Shown: piece by piece, positions 23,104 to 36,339 of the stretch
How the letters are laid out: every line of letters starts with the position of its first letter
Position numbering within the stretch: position 1 is the first letter of the stretch
From: Dromaius novaehollandiae
Taxonomy: Eukaryota; Chordata; Aves; Casuariiformes; Dromaiidae
Length of the DNA: 64,000 bases
NCBI RefSeq assembly: GCF_036370855.1
Contig: NC_088098.1
Span: 38,815,981-38,879,980 of the forward strand
Direction of reading: 5' to 3'
Position numbers and translations under genes: made by a program
Notes under the pieces: model-generated
Seen by the model: the letters and a program-made list of their open reading frames with translations, nothing else
Told to the model about the DNA's origin: nothing
Databases searched by the model: none

Positions 23104-26009
23104 TGCTTTCTTCTTTTTCCATAGCAATAATGGTACTACTAATAATGTGAGGAGCTAGTACAAAAATCTCACAAAAACTTGGAAAAGACTAAAGGAGAGA
23201 CAGAAGTCTGTCCAACAGTTATCCATTCTAATTACTGGATAAGATGTGTCACTCTTCTTATTCAAAGATTAGGGGAGAATTAATATATATACAGTGACTT
23301 GGAGGCAGGTGCTGGTGGAATGGAACAGAACTAGAGCTGATCAAATAAATGTGAGAATTTAAATAAAAAGAAATACCTGCTTTTTGCACCCCACCCCAAA
23401 TTATCAAAACTAATATTTTCCACAGATTCCAGAAAAAGAGAAGGAGGGAGCACTCCCTTTTGTCTCTCTAATTAACCTCTGCATGCACTTACAACCCCTC
23501 CAAAACAATCCGAAGGTTTATAGTTTTAGCGGTCCGGTCAACGTGAACTACAACTAGGCTGACCCCATCTTCAGTAGCTTAAATTTGGTCTGCTTAGCAA
23601 GTACAGCTTGCTATTGATTAGAGACACTAAAAAAACTCATCATTACTTTGCTGATGAGCAAAAATAAATTAGGTCCAATGTTGCTAGCACAGAAACACAT
23701 TGCAAATGACGTTCCCTGAACCACTAGCCTTTGCTGCCGCAGGTACCCTCAAAGAGGGAGCCACTCACTGTATTTTTTACATTTCCTGGTGCAGGAGTGG
23801 TTCTCAGGGTGGAAACCTTTTATCTTCATTCCCAGCTCAATAGCAGAGATCCTCAGGTGGGGTGCTCACATCCCGAAACTCTCCCTCTTCTCCCCAGAGC
23901 AACATGGCCCTTTGGGAGCGTGTGTCCATGCCCTGAAAACCTCTCACCCCAACCTCACAGAGAAGTCTGAAGGTCAGTCGGGAGTGAATTCCCTCCCAGC
24001 CACTTCAGGGAGATAATGAAAGGACTGAGCTCAAGGCAAACACGTAACTTGCTTTTTAGGAGGAGGAGAAGATGAGTTGCCCTCCTTTTGAATTTAGTTA
24101 CTATTCAGAATATACTTTTAATTTGGTTTGATTTAAGCAGAGTTCAGAAAGCCAAGCTCCTAAATCTCCTCAATAATTCAGATTTGAACTCAATAGTTTA
24201 TGGCAGGAAGAGGGGTGGTACCATAGCAGGGTGCCTACTTTTGCTCAGATGAGCAACAAGGGAGTCCGAATCTCTCTAAGGATACTATTGAACTCATGGC
24301 AGCATAGGAGAGCTTAAAAAAATAAGAATAAGGATTTGCAATAGTGCTATGTAAGAAAAAACCTGGAGCAGCAGAAATAAAATGTCTGCTTAGTCTCTAA
24401 AGTCAATAGAATAGGGATATCATCACACTGAACAGATTAGTCCTCTTAACTCTCGTAGGACACTGCTTCTGCATGCACCTGCATGTGGGCACCCCCAGAT
24501 TCACCTTTGAGACATGGACACTCACCTGTGCTTTCCCAGTTCTCTTTTATTCCCTGTCAATGGAAATGAGTAAAGCTCTGTTGTATGATCGGCCACAATT
24601 ACATGTTTTCTGAACATTAAGGTCAAGGAGATTTCCTAGACTTCCAGGTTTTGTTTGTGTTCTTTTTTCTACAGCTGCATATCCCCATGGGAAAGCACTT
24701 CCACTGCTGGGATCCACACTGCAAGTGCCTTGCACAAGTGGTCCTTTCTTATAAGAGGGAATTCTAGGAAGGTGAGTTAGATTAATAATAGTTCCCTGCA
24801 GAAGTTACAAATAGCCCTAAGCAGTAAAGACTTTTGCCTTTCATTCCACTCAACTTCAGAATTTCTAAAGGTGCATTAGTCTTTAAAGCTATGTAATGTA
24901 CAGACCAACATTTATTTGCATGGGAAAAAAACACCACTATCTGTTCTTTTTGCCAAATATATGCAGTTGTTTTCTGGGTTTTTCTTTCTTTCTTTTTTTT
25001 TTTTTTGGTAATGGAAAAGTGTGTTTTCTCAGATTTATTTGAGTTTCAGACCATGCTGAATTTTGCACAGAGATAATGTGCAGGTAGAATGCAATTTTGG
25101 CAGTCAAACAACTTGTCTGGTTAAGGTTTTTCCAGCTTAGCACCACTTAGCACCAATATTTTCAGGTGAGAGATGCAGAGGAGAGAAAAAATGAGCTATG
25201 TGAAAATATGCTATGTCATGGCTTGGATGCAATATTCATGTGAATTATTTTAAATCTTCATTCACAGGATCCCAAACATTAAGGAAATAGTCCAGCCTGT
25301 TTTAGCTAGCTTTTCCAAGGAAATCAGAATTATGAGCTCATGCTCTTTGTCTGCCTGCCTACCCGTCTGTCTCCTGCCTGTGCCATTCCTCCCACTCTGC
25401 ACATCGTAAGCCAGTGGTGGATTGCAGCTGAAGCTGAGAGAAAAGTAGAGACCTTACAAGTAATGCAATTACTACCAGCTTCATAAATTGGGCACGTGGG
25501 GAGACAAGCAAAACCACAGGAATTGCCCCACATGTATACTCGGAGAAACTGCAAGGCTGCGGATCCACCTCCTTCATATCACCTAGCAAAACACTCCAGG
25601 TAGAAGAGCTTAGCAATGACCCAGTTTTGACACAACTTTCAGTGAGACCTCACAGTTAGCGTGAGTCCATAGGAAACCAAGCCTCCTGAGCTCAGGGCTG
25701 AACAGCACTTGTTTATGTATCCTCCTTCAAATTGCCACATCATAAGAAAAGATGTAGTGGATAGCACTGATAGTGTAACTCTGTACTACTGATGACAACC
25801 ATAGGTATCAGTATTTTTTTCTAAATTTCTCCCCTGTATCCTGCTCTCTTCTTTTTCTCCCTTCCTCTTCTGTCTGCTCAGCATGCACACACATGTTCAC
25901 ACGCACAACTGCTAGAGAAAGGTTTTGGCAAGATTTAGTCATGGGGTCTAAAGGCTGAGAGGTAACAGAGCCTTTGCAGAGAGAAAGACTTAGTGGGTAT
26001 TTCAGCAGT
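23104..26009. other. Non-coding stretch
   Basis: No gene recognised. A T-rich CTTT tract lies at 24979-25006. Short ORFs show no known domain. Confidence 0.45.
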
Positions 26010-26115
26010 GGGCTCGGACTCAGATAATCTGGATTTAGTTCTGTATTCTGCATGCTCCACATCCTTCTCCACTTTTGTTCTTTGCCTCTCTAATGGGGAT
26101 AATTAAGTTGCCTTT
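26010..26115 (+). repeat. Probable MIR-family SINE remnant
   Basis: The order GGACTCAGATAATCTGGATT, AGTTCTGTATTCTGC, TTGCCTCTCTAATGGGGATA follows the plan of a MIR SINE core and 3' part ('...ctggattctagttctg...cctctctgtaaaatggggataat...'). It is strongly diverged; identification is from pattern memory. Confidence 0.45.
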
Positions 26116-27500
26116 CTTCCACCTTCTCTTCATGCTGACTGTCAAGGCTGAGGTGTCTCAGTATGCCTAGCAGAGGTCTGATCTCACATGAACATCAGCA
26201 AAAATCCTCTCTGGCTGAGAGGAAGAGGAAGGTGGATCGCGTCATCTCAGCCGAGGACTCCCAGCATGGAAGCGACCTGGGTCTGCAGTCCTTCTCCAGG
26301 CCAGACTCAGACTCAGGCGAAGCACCAGCAGGATGAGGACTCCCAGAGAAGAGCCCATCTCTTTTCCACATGTGCAGGCATGATATGCCTCTTCTTTCCT
26401 GTGCTAGTACAAGAGCTGCAACGCTGTGACACATTGCATGCTGTTGCTATAAATTATTAATTATTATAAGCAAGCAAAATACCTTAAAAAAATGATGATT
26501 AATTGTCTTGCCTGTTGGCTTCATTTCATTCGTGACAAATGACTAAGGTCAAATGATACACAAAAAAAAAATCCCGTAATTCCAACTTCGAGCACCCAGC
26601 CCGTATAGCAATTGTGGAGATCATTCTCTTCCCTTTTAGACTACTCTTTCTGTATACACTCTCAAACAGGAGAAAAAACGTTTGCAGCGCCTTGAACTGT
26701 TTATTTATAACTTGCAGAACCTTTGGATGGCAGCATCCCAGCCACATCTCACAAGGAAAAAAACCAGCTTATATGGAATGCTGTATTTGAATTAAATAGA
26801 TATATATTATGCTAGAATTTCTTTGCCAGTTTACTTTCCCTCCTGATAAAAAACCTGATAAATTATTCAGTTAGTAGCAATGTACTTGTCTCTCATATTT
26901 AAAATTACTCTTGAATGGAAGTTCTTACCAAAAAGGATTTAATTTTAGCATGCTGATGGGAAGCGAAGATGCCAGCTTTACATTTAGCTCTCCTCCTCAC
27001 CACCCCCATTCCCGTTTTCAGGGGAGTTTAGAGGGCAGCACGGTGCCAGACTGACAGCTTCACAAACTCAGAGTCTTCCTTTATCTGCAGGCTGCCGCAT
27101 TCTGCACCGCTGCTCTGTGTCGACCTGCCTGGAAAGTTCAGGGGTGAGAGGCCACCGCATGGTTCAGAGCATTAATTTCTTGGTCTACCAAGACTGCCAA
27201 CAACAGTAAATTGCTGGGCTTAAGTTATTCCCTCGGGTGGTGGGGAAGAAGAATGCCTTCCCCACCAGCGCTGCTGGGTAATTTGACATTTCTGTAGCAC
27301 ATCTCGGATTAAATAAGGACCAGTTCTTCTTGCAAAATCTACGACCAGTAGCACCGAAGAGGCGTAGTGGGGAGGAGGGCGAGAAAGGGATAATCCGTCC
27401 CAAAGCTCCACCCTGAGACTGGATTTTGCTACCTGAGGTGCGACAGTGAGTTTCCAAAGGGAGGAAGCATTCAGAGCCAGTCGTTTCCACCATGTCTTGG
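26116..27500. other. Non-coding stretch
   Basis: AT-rich with a block of ATTA/TAAT motifs at 26440-26510. No gene recognised. Confidence 0.45.
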
Positions 27501-27765
27501 CATTATATATAATGTATGCTTCTCAGCAGGGCAGGTGAGCCGGTGCCAAGCTCCACATTGCGATGGCTAGACTGCTTCCTGCGAGCTCGTGCGGCGGCAG
27601 CCCCATGAGCCCCGCTGTGCTCCCCCCGGTCTGCGGTGCTGGCACCTGCTGGCACTACTGAACCAAAAAAAAAAAAAAGAATTTTATCTGCTTTCCAGCA
27701 GTTTTGCTTCCAGAAGGAACTGGCAAAAGCAATGCTGTTGTTGCTCACTCTGCGCATGCACAAGA
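27501..27765 (+). promoter_or_regulatory. Possible weak GC-rich promoter
   Basis: A perfect 14-bp palindrome CATTATATATAATG (27501-27514) is followed by a small CpG-containing GC-rich patch (about 27530-27650). An NRF1-like TGCGCATGCACA lies at 27751-27762. This resembles a TATA plus NRF1 promoter arrangement, but the CpG patch is small and no downstream gene is visible. Confidence 0.2.
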
Positions 27766-30019
27766 ATCGAGCGTGGGGCAGCTGCGGACGGGAACGAAAC
27801 CAATGCAGCACGCAACATGCAACCGGTGGAGAAGCACACACTGAGGGAAGAAAGATTTAGAGGGACCCGGGAATATCAGCCTGCAAATATCTGGCTGGAA
27901 TATTTGACACCATTCCAACATTTCTGCAAATAAAGAGCCAGTTCATTTTAGAAATAGTCTGTCTTTTTTTTTTCTTTTTTTTCTTCTGTTTTACGCAGCA
28001 CACTGTAAATGGAATCTGTGCTGTGGCTTACTCTAACCCCTGCTGCATTAAAAATGTATCTTCATCTGTTATACTGCTGCAGTTTTTGGTGTGAAGCACA
28101 GTAACACAGCTGGCAGGATGTTACTAATGTAAGCCATGCGATGTGTCATGGATGCTTGTCCTGATAGCAACTTCTCACATACATCTGTGGCACTGGGTGT
28201 GAACAAAAAGAATTCAAGACAGACAGGATGGTAAACACCATGGTTCAGCAGCTTATCAAATAATCTGCAGTTATTTTGTGAGGTTTTTTAGTGGAATTTT
28301 GTCCAATCTGTCAAACTGTTACAGTTTGAGTAGGTTGTGAAGTGAAGAATAGGTTCATGGATTTAGGGTGTTCTTTTCTTTCTTTTTGCTTTTGTTTTTG
28401 TTTCCTGAAGGTCGATTGTATAATTTATAGAGGCCATTCAATTTCTTAACAGTTGTCTGGGAAAAAAAGTCTTTTAAAAGTTGCATGGACTTTGAAAGTT
28501 GGCTGGACAAAACACTAGAACATAAATAGTTAGGAATGATCCTTCAGAAGATGACCCAAAAGATTCTTCCACTACCAATGAATTTCCATAAAAACCAAAT
28601 GTAAACAGCTATTAAGAGAAATTAATGTTCACGATGCTGTCTTTAACTACAAATTCGACTATCATTTTGATATTTTGGGACCGTGCATATGTATGCTACA
28701 TACAAAAGCGCAATATGCAAAAATGAAGATGAAAGGAATAGAAGATCACAGTCTGATTTCACTGGTAAATATTCTTTAAATGATCATTTTAGCTTAGAAT
28801 TTAAGCATCTTCATTTTTCAAAAATTACTTCTGTCCCACGAGGTAAAAATACATTTCGACGTATCAGGAACAGGCAAGAGTATTGCCATTTTGGGCAGCA
28901 GCACAGTGGGCACAGAAAACCTCAGCGAGGACCTTGTTTTAACAACTAATATAACCCGGCAAGCAAGCAAATATGAAATGGAAAGTGTAATAAGCGCAGG
29001 AATGAATACAATTTATGAACTAAAAGCCTTTTTATGAAAACGTTTGTATGTGGAACCAGTTACACATGGACATGAATTCTGAAAAATCTCCTTTTCCCTG
29101 CTAGTATAAGCTTCTGGCAGGCTAACTCTTTCCTTCCCATTCAGTATTACAGCCTTCAGCTCACACAGGGGAAGAGTCTGAGCCCATTTAGACCCCCAAA
29201 ATCTGCAGATGGCTCCAATGCTACAAATAGAATTACTCTGCATTTCCCCAGGGTGAAAAAAGAGATTGTTCTTCTAGCTAAATGTTTTATTTTTGACTCA
29301 CTTGATGTATAGACGAGGCAGTCAGGTGTCACAGCACTCTCCCAGGCTCCTCGTCCTTATTCCCAAGAGCTGGGCCTGACTTGTGAAACCAGGATCCTGA
29401 CCCACGAATCCTCCCTTGCTCCTTACCCCAGCAAACCACCAGCCTCACCCCCAGACATGGTCTTGCCCCCTTTTTTCTGAGCTGTCTTGAAGCGCAGACT
29501 TCTATTGGGGCTTCATTGTATGAAGCATCCCAAGCTCATCATACATTTCCGTGTCATTATATGGTCAAGTTTTAGACCTACACCAAGCAAACTGAGCTTT
29601 AGTTCATGTCGTGTTCTCTTTCTTTCCAGAATTTACTCTTGGCTCTGTGTCTCTGCGCCTGGCAGTGTATGAAAACACGAGATAGACCAGGTCTTTCTAC
29701 AAACATCTCAGAGGGCACTGCCGTGGCTCAGGTGGTAAACACAGCCTCTATCTTCATATTGACAAAACAGAATAGGCCAGTGCTCTCTCGGTAGCTGCAT
29801 AAGCTGCAAAAGCTGCAAAAGTTGCTGACTCTTGTAGCAGATGCTTGTGATTATCCTGGATACAAAGGAAAGAGTACCTATGAGGGCTGGCCAGAAGTAG
29901 AGAGGCACCTCAGGAACGAGGTATGTAAGCAATAATTTGAGATGACAGTACTTGGCTAATGCAGACACATAGCTGTCCAGTATCAGCAGTGACTGAAAAA
30001 TCTGGTGAGGGGGTTTGTA
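27766..30019. other. Non-coding stretch
   Basis: No gene recognised. A T-rich tract lies at about 27964-27985. A 9-bp minisatellite (AGCTGCAAA type, three to four units) lies at 29793-29828. Confidence 0.45.
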
Positions 30020-30150
30020 ACACCAACCCCATGTTTACCAAGAGGAAAGAAACTCAGCAAAGTGATAGGTCCAGAGTTACCTGGTAAGATATTGGTAGTA
30101 CTGGGAAAAGTACCCAGGCCTCTGCATCTCCCTCTTGTGCTCCCTTCAGT
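30020..30150 (-). repeat. Probable MIR-family SINE remnant (antisense)
   Basis: The segment reads GAGGAAAGAAACTCAGCAAA, GTGATAGGTCCAGAGTTACC, TGGTAAGATATTGG, then AAAAGTACCCAGGCCTCTGC. This follows the antisense MIR plan ('gaaactgaggca...ggtcacacagctggtaagtgg...aacccaggtct'). It is very diverged. Confidence 0.45.
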
Positions 30151-31802
30151 TCTTACCTAGTGCTACAGCGGTTGGTGCCCTGGAGTCCTGGTGGGACATC
30201 CTGCAGGAGAGGAAGGAGCTTCCCCCTTGACGGGCTCTGTGTTCTGCTGAGGACAGCTGAGGGCTTTTCCCGGATGCGTATTGTGTCTCGTTTCTACAAG
30301 CACATTCTGAAAAACTAGTGCTCTGCCTGCTGAAGTGCTTTTCCTTTGATTCTGACCCAGATCTTTCCAAACTGTCTCAGCTGCAAAACTAAGTGGAACG
30401 TAGCAAAATCCAGCCGGCTCTCCCCGGCTGCCAGCGTGCTCTGCCTTCTGCACCGCCGCTGAGGGGGAGACGAGGTGGGCAGCCTCCTGCACAGGGGCTA
30501 TAGATTTCTCTTCTTCCACTGCTGGCAATGTGTTTCTGTGCATTTACAGTAGCAGATCATGAAGAGATCTTCAAAAAATGCTGTATTCTTTAATATATGA
30601 ACTTGCACCTGTATATTATTTTACTGTGAGATTCCCCTGTGCAGGGCATCCTCACTAAAATCCGTGATACATTCCAGGTCAAAGATTCACAGCAGGGTAC
30701 TGGTTGAAGACAAAAGTTCATGTTCATAGTGTTGTGCATTGTAAGAATGTGACTTCAAAAGCTCAGTGAAATAAGCGGAGCGGAGGATGCCGGTGGCCTT
30801 ACCAAGGACTAACCTCCCCAGAAGCATGTGAAGCAAGGACCCGCACAAGGAAAAGACTGCAAAGAGACACCAGGTGAAATCCTGGCCTGGCTGAAGTAGA
30901 TGGGAGTTTTGATCAGCAGTTTTCCACTTCAGTTTGTGTAATTTCCGTGTTGAGCTGGAAGCAGCATTTCATTCCCGTTTCAAACATTGTAGCCAAGCAG
31001 TTAGCAGTGTCCAGTAATAAAAGCAGGGCCTTGAGGACAGCACAAAAAGGTGCTGTTTCCAGTTCTGCTTCAGACTGGTTGCACAACCCTGACAAAAACT
31101 TGGCATCAAGACTTTCAGAGGCTGAACCAGAGAGAAAGAAATGCGGAGATGGAGCTCAGGAGAGGGAGCTGCAAAGAGCAAGACTGCGGCAAGGGGTTGG
31201 TCGGAGAAGAGGTGACGGGCGGTGGCAGGAGGGGTTTCTGCGAAGGTGAATCAAGCACGTGGTTGTCTGTGGTGCTTAGCCAGGTTACAGCTGATCCAGG
31301 CAGATAGAAAGGTGGGAGGAGAGGAGGGGAGGCACAGTTCCCTCCTCCAACCCAGCAAAGGCTGTGCCCACTTTTAGCTGCAAAGCCCTGTCACGTATAG
31401 ACAGTCCCTCCATGGCTGGTTACAGATATGTGGACATATGAAAAGGGTTATCCTATTATTATTTTGCAACATTCCCAAGGGTAATATCAAAGGAAGGCTC
31501 CTGTGTTCCACAAGGTCATTTTGGTTCTTGAATAAACAGTGTGATTTTTTTTTTTCTCTTTCTCTCTTACAAGAAAATATGCACTGAAAATCATTCCCAT
31601 GTAACTGTCTACTCCGGAGGTAAGACTAGGAGTGCTGTAGTAAACCCCCGATTTCTACAAAACCATGGTAAAATCTTATTCCTCATCTGGTCACAAGAGA
31701 TTGAAGGGAAAGGAACAGCACAGTTCTGCCCTGGCTGAACACTGGAGAATCAGGAGATGCTTGTTGAAATAGCTTTCCTAGTGGTTATTATTGCCTCAGA
31801 AA
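30151..31802. other. Non-coding stretch
   Basis: Moderate GC with overlapping short ORFs, none recognisable. I see no transposon or RNA gene. Confidence 0.45.
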
Positions 31803-31822
31803 GGGGGGGTGGGGGGGGTGGG
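31803..31822 (+). other. G-quadruplex-prone G tract
   Basis: G7-T-G8-T-G3 in 20 bases. This is a strong G4 pattern on the plus strand. Confidence 0.6.
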
Positions 31823-33500
31823 AACAAAGAAAAATATTAAAAGAGGCTGAATAGAAATGTAGCTATTTCCATTTCACTAACCATGATGAATTTTGAAAAG
31901 ATGTTTCATCTTCATAGCAAGACAAAATTACAGACAGGATGACAGATGGATTCTGGGCTGAGTACAAGGCTGCAGATCATTTAAATGGCTCCGCTAACAT
32001 CAGACTGCAGGGATAGTACCAGTTTAGAAATTTAGAAACATTTCCATCCAAACACCATTTATTGATTAGTTTGCATAAAAGCATAGTTTGATGAAATGCC
32101 TTTTCTCCATCGATGACCTGCATGTGATTTCTTCATCGATGCTGAAATTTGCTTCAGCAAATAAAATCCTCCAGAGCTCACTCTAGTCATGTGGCTGCTC
32201 TGCTTCCCTCGTCTGTGGTCTGTCCAGCTGTGATTAGCACTTCACAGGCTCTCTGACCTGGTCTCCTGCCTGGACCATGCAAGTAGCTTCTTCTCCACCT
32301 TGGGAGACAAAGCTGTGCTGGGCCATGTAATGAACACGCAGGCCCATCTTAACGCACTAGTCATAACACATAACATGTTAACTTACATGACAGAGGCCAT
32401 CGTATGAGGCTGTGGCTAGAGAAGGAGCCTTCTTGCTGAGCTCGTTTCTGTGTGAGGCTGCACTGCAGATGTACACAGCTAGAAAATCAGGGCCCCCTGC
32501 ACCATCATGGGCCCACAGCTGGCTGGGTCCGGTGTGTGAGGAGGTGGCTTGGGAGAAGAAACCCAAAGATAGGACATATTTCTGACTGCACAGGACTGGG
32601 AGTCAAGAGACAATTATTAGTGTCCAAAACTAGAGACTGTATTTTCCTCATCTCAGTCTTAACCCTTCCTTTGGGAAAGGCCCTGTGGTCATGCCTTTCT
32701 ATCAGTCCCACCAGCAACTTGCTTCGCTGTGCTCCTCTTCCTGCTGCTTTTTTCTTACCTATATCAAGGCTTGGAAATTAGCTCATTTTGCTATTTATTT
32801 TAAAGCTCCCACAGCTGTAGCACCTGGAGGATTCCTGGTCTTCTCAAAGGCCTACCCACGCAGCATTTCTGGGAGGTCGGAAACATCACGTTACCAGCCG
32901 AGCAAGGCAGGACAAGGGGCATGTCCCCGGCACGTGGCACAGCGTAGCACAGAAAGCGTCAAGCTACCATTGACCCTGCTCCGGAGCTGGAAACTTTGCA
33001 GCCGTGGCTGGCACGACGCTGAGCGAGCTGCGGATGACTCCCTAGCATGGTCATAGCCGCATGCTTGTGCAGCTGGGAGGCTCCCAGGCCTGAGAAACAC
33101 CCTGGCACCGCACCTGGTGACGCACAGCCCGGACTGGCACTTGCTCACCCCATCTGCGCTGTTCCTCATTGCTTGCTGTGAACATGCCCCGAACCCCTGT
33201 CGGGACACAGGGGGATGAATCCCAGGGAAGTGCCGAAGTAACGCTGTAGGAAACCAGCCAGACCTTCTTCTGCAGGTCCCCGTCCTTCCCACTGAAATAA
33301 GAGGCAATCTGAATTTCTCCTCTGTATCGAGACGACATGGTGATATTCCCCCAGAGAACATACAGGAAGGAAGATGCCTGCCTCCCGTCTCCAAAAATGA
33401 AGCTAGAAAGAGGCCTGGTAAGGGAGCCGCAGGGCGTAGCGGGCTGTTTCTCAACAGGCAGTGAAATCACAGCCCCTACTTTTATTTGGGTAAGCACCTA
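31823..33500. other. Non-coding stretch with a possible regulatory block near 32.1 kb
   Basis: Two perfect CATCGATG palindromes (32108-32115 and 32134-32141) lie 26 bp apart, next to a TTTGCATAA octamer-like site at about 32072. This could be a small enhancer. A 187-codon minus-strand frame at 32891-33454 shows no known domain. Confidence 0.3.
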
Positions 33501-33630
33501 CTTTCTTCATGTTTATCAAAAAACTGAAATAATTTGCTTCATCATCCATCAGGCAGCTGTTATATTCATAATAGAAATTGCAATACAGCACGGTGACATG
33601 CAGCATGTATCTGAGGGCCTAATTTAATGG
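33500..33630. promoter_or_regulatory. Candidate conserved non-coding element
   Basis: A 130-bp block of balanced composition, dense in homeodomain-like and octamer-like words (ATAATTTGCTTCATC, TTATATTCATAATAG, CCTAATTTAATGG). It has no open frame of note and resembles vertebrate developmental enhancers in texture. Conservation cannot be seen from one sequence. Confidence 0.2.
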
Positions 33631-36273
33631 TATCAGACAGAAGCTGAGCAGTGGGCCCCAGACCTCCAGCTCTGCCATCATTCACCTTCAGGGTTTTTTT
33701 TTCAAATGTTGGCGATTCCAGAAGAGTTCACAGGGACAAAGAAAGAAGTTGAGGTAGCATAAAAATACCCTGGTTTTGAAGTACCAGTTCAAGCAACACA
33801 GCGGGGCGATGAAGATGCTGTTTTAGGAAATCAGTTCAGCACCATTTTCAGGTTCATAGCTATTCCACATGAAAAAGACCTACTAGGTCATTTGTTCATC
33901 CTTCCTGCCAAGAGGGGATTACTGTAGCCATTGATACCTGAATTCGTGTCTGTTTTTCCAGATGCCTTCTATGCAGCAGCATAAAGATATCATCTGCAGA
34001 TTCCTCCTTACTTGCTGCTTCTGAAATACGTGACCGCTAACAGCGTCTGGGGAGGTCGGGGAACCAGGGAGCAGCCTGCGCGCAACTTTGGCAACGAACA
34101 GGGCAAGCCCGTGAGCAGTAATTTTCAGTCCTCCTAATCAGGCTTCTGCATTCACAGAGAGGAAGAGAAATGAGAAGGGGCCAGTGGTGACGGCTTCACG
34201 CCTCACTACCTTCCCAGTGCCCTCAAAACAAATCCGTTCTCTGATGGTGGCGCTGGATATGTTAGGCTTAATTCTTGATTTTGTTAGTCAAGCTAAATAT
34301 CCAGAACTTTCAATTCCGTCCCTGACATTTGATGAGGAAGCAACTCTCTGGCCCTTAGGTGCCTAAATAGCATTGCCTCCTGGGTATTAGCAGTGCCCAT
34401 TTGATGAGGCCTAAATTGCTCTTAGGAAGCACTCAGGTACAGCTCAGATTGCAGAACTGAGCACTTACGTTGTCCTGCAAATACTGCAACTACTGGAACA
34501 GCCAGGAACGAGAACCTCCTTGCGAGCTCGTTTATGCCATTATACCCTGGCAGTGACTCATCCGAGACCACAAGGGTTAACACGGCGCAGGGCCGCTGGA
34601 GAGGAGAAGAGAAACGGGCCCCAGTAGCATACATTTCTTCTCTTTTGTTGCTGAGTCTCATTTTCTTATGCCAATTTTTTCTCGCTAGCAGCAAATTTCT
34701 CTTCCGGATTCTTCTAATGTTTCCATAGTGCAAGAAACTACTAGCTCCTGACAGAGGTCACAGGAAAACTCATTAAATGTACGGCCTCCTGTCACCTCCA
34801 CCGAGGAACCAAACTAAGTGCAGATTCACTCACTTTCCGTAACACTTCTGGGTTGTAAAGTTTTAAAAAAAGATCTTCCCATGATGCTGCTGTTCGTTAA
34901 ACACCATGGCTAGAATGCTGTAAAACAGCGAACTAGGAAATTATGAACGTATTTCTCCTTGCCGGATTTGCGGTATTACAGATATATGTTTGTTTACGCT
35001 GGTCTCAGCGCTTCCCAGCTACTGTGCTAATTCAGCGCTTCTGCAGCGCTGCCTTTGCTGCTTGCGCCCAGCTCGGAGCCCGGGCGGCCAGCGACCAGCC
35101 CGCAGGGGCCGGGTGTCACCGCAGGGGACACCGCAGGCAGAAAGCCTTCGCCGCCCAAAGGATATCGGTATACTAGTACTCTCAAACAAAGCAGCAATTA
35201 CAGCAAAAACACAGAGATCAGTGAAAGTATCCTGCCCAGCCGCAACTCCGAATGGACTAGAAGAGCGCAAAAAGTTGACCGATAACTCGGATGTTTTTTC
35301 AAAAGACAAAACCTCTTTTCTTTAATGAAATATTCATTTAAATTGTCACTAGATTTATTCAGCTAACTGAGCAAACACAAAAGTGGATAGAGCCCCTGTT
35401 TCTTCACCAAAAATTCACAGCTGGACTATGCAAAGCGTTAATCTCCATTTATAAGAATATTAAGAAATATACTTATATTCAGTGTTGCTATGGAGTCTGA
35501 CTTGTACATAAGGATGATCTCATATTAAGATGGTTCATACAGTACTGGTAATCTGGGCTATGATACATTTCCATCCTCACCATAATACAGGAAGATTTCT
35601 TTAGGAAACTACCCATTTGAGGCATTAATATATATAACAGAAGATTGAATTTCACCAGTATAATCTTGAGTTCTTTTATATGGGCTTACTTTTGAAAAGG
35701 AATGCTCGTAAGATGCTGCCTTTAGTATGACCAAGCATAATTGGCCAGTGACCATTTAAGGACTAAGATACTTTTAAACTATAATTTGTGGGGGGGAGAT
35801 GACAAAACATTCAGCTTGGTCCCCTTTTCATTATGTTTGATTTAAAGAAAGCATGTGTTCTTGTCTCAGCCCTTCACTAATGACCCTGGCACAGTACGTG
35901 AGAGGACCAACTCAATCTGGTGCCTACGCAAGCTTGTGAGGCTTTGCTGATGCAGAGGGCAATGGGGTGGAGGGATTGGATGACCTGGGGGGCTGAAGCA
36001 GCAGAAATGGAGTTGCAGGGCCTGGTACCAAAGGACTAATGAAAGGATAAGCTGAGAGCTCATCAGTGGAAACTGCAGAGGAGGAGAAACACTTGATACA
36101 GCAGCCGAACTCAGGGTGACTATGTGCTGGCACTATGATGAATGCAGATGATGGCAGCAGAGATATTTCCAGAGGAGTCAGGGACAGATCAGACAATGAT
36201 GATCGTGAGGTAATATAATAGCTTGATACTGTAATTATTAATATTTTAAATATTGCAGATTATTAATACATCT
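33631..36273. other. Non-coding stretch
   Basis: No gene recognised. A small GC-rich patch lies at about 35000-35160 with repeated CAGCGCTTC words. The rest is AT-rich. Confidence 0.45.
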
Positions 36274-36339
36274 GGACTGAAAATAAAAGGGATGCCCCTA
36301 ACCCTTGGACTGAAAATAAAAGGGATGCCCCTAACCCTT
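36274..36339 (+). repeat. Perfect 33-bp tandem duplication
   Basis: Two identical 33-bp copies (36274-36306 and 36307-36339) start with GGACTGAAAATAAAAGGGAT. The absence of any difference between the copies implies a very recent duplication. The unit length is a multiple of three. Confidence 0.95.

Noticed and set aside
32891..33454. 187-codon minus-strand frame
   Set aside because: No domain; several overlapping frames of similar length in moderately GC-rich DNA point to chance.
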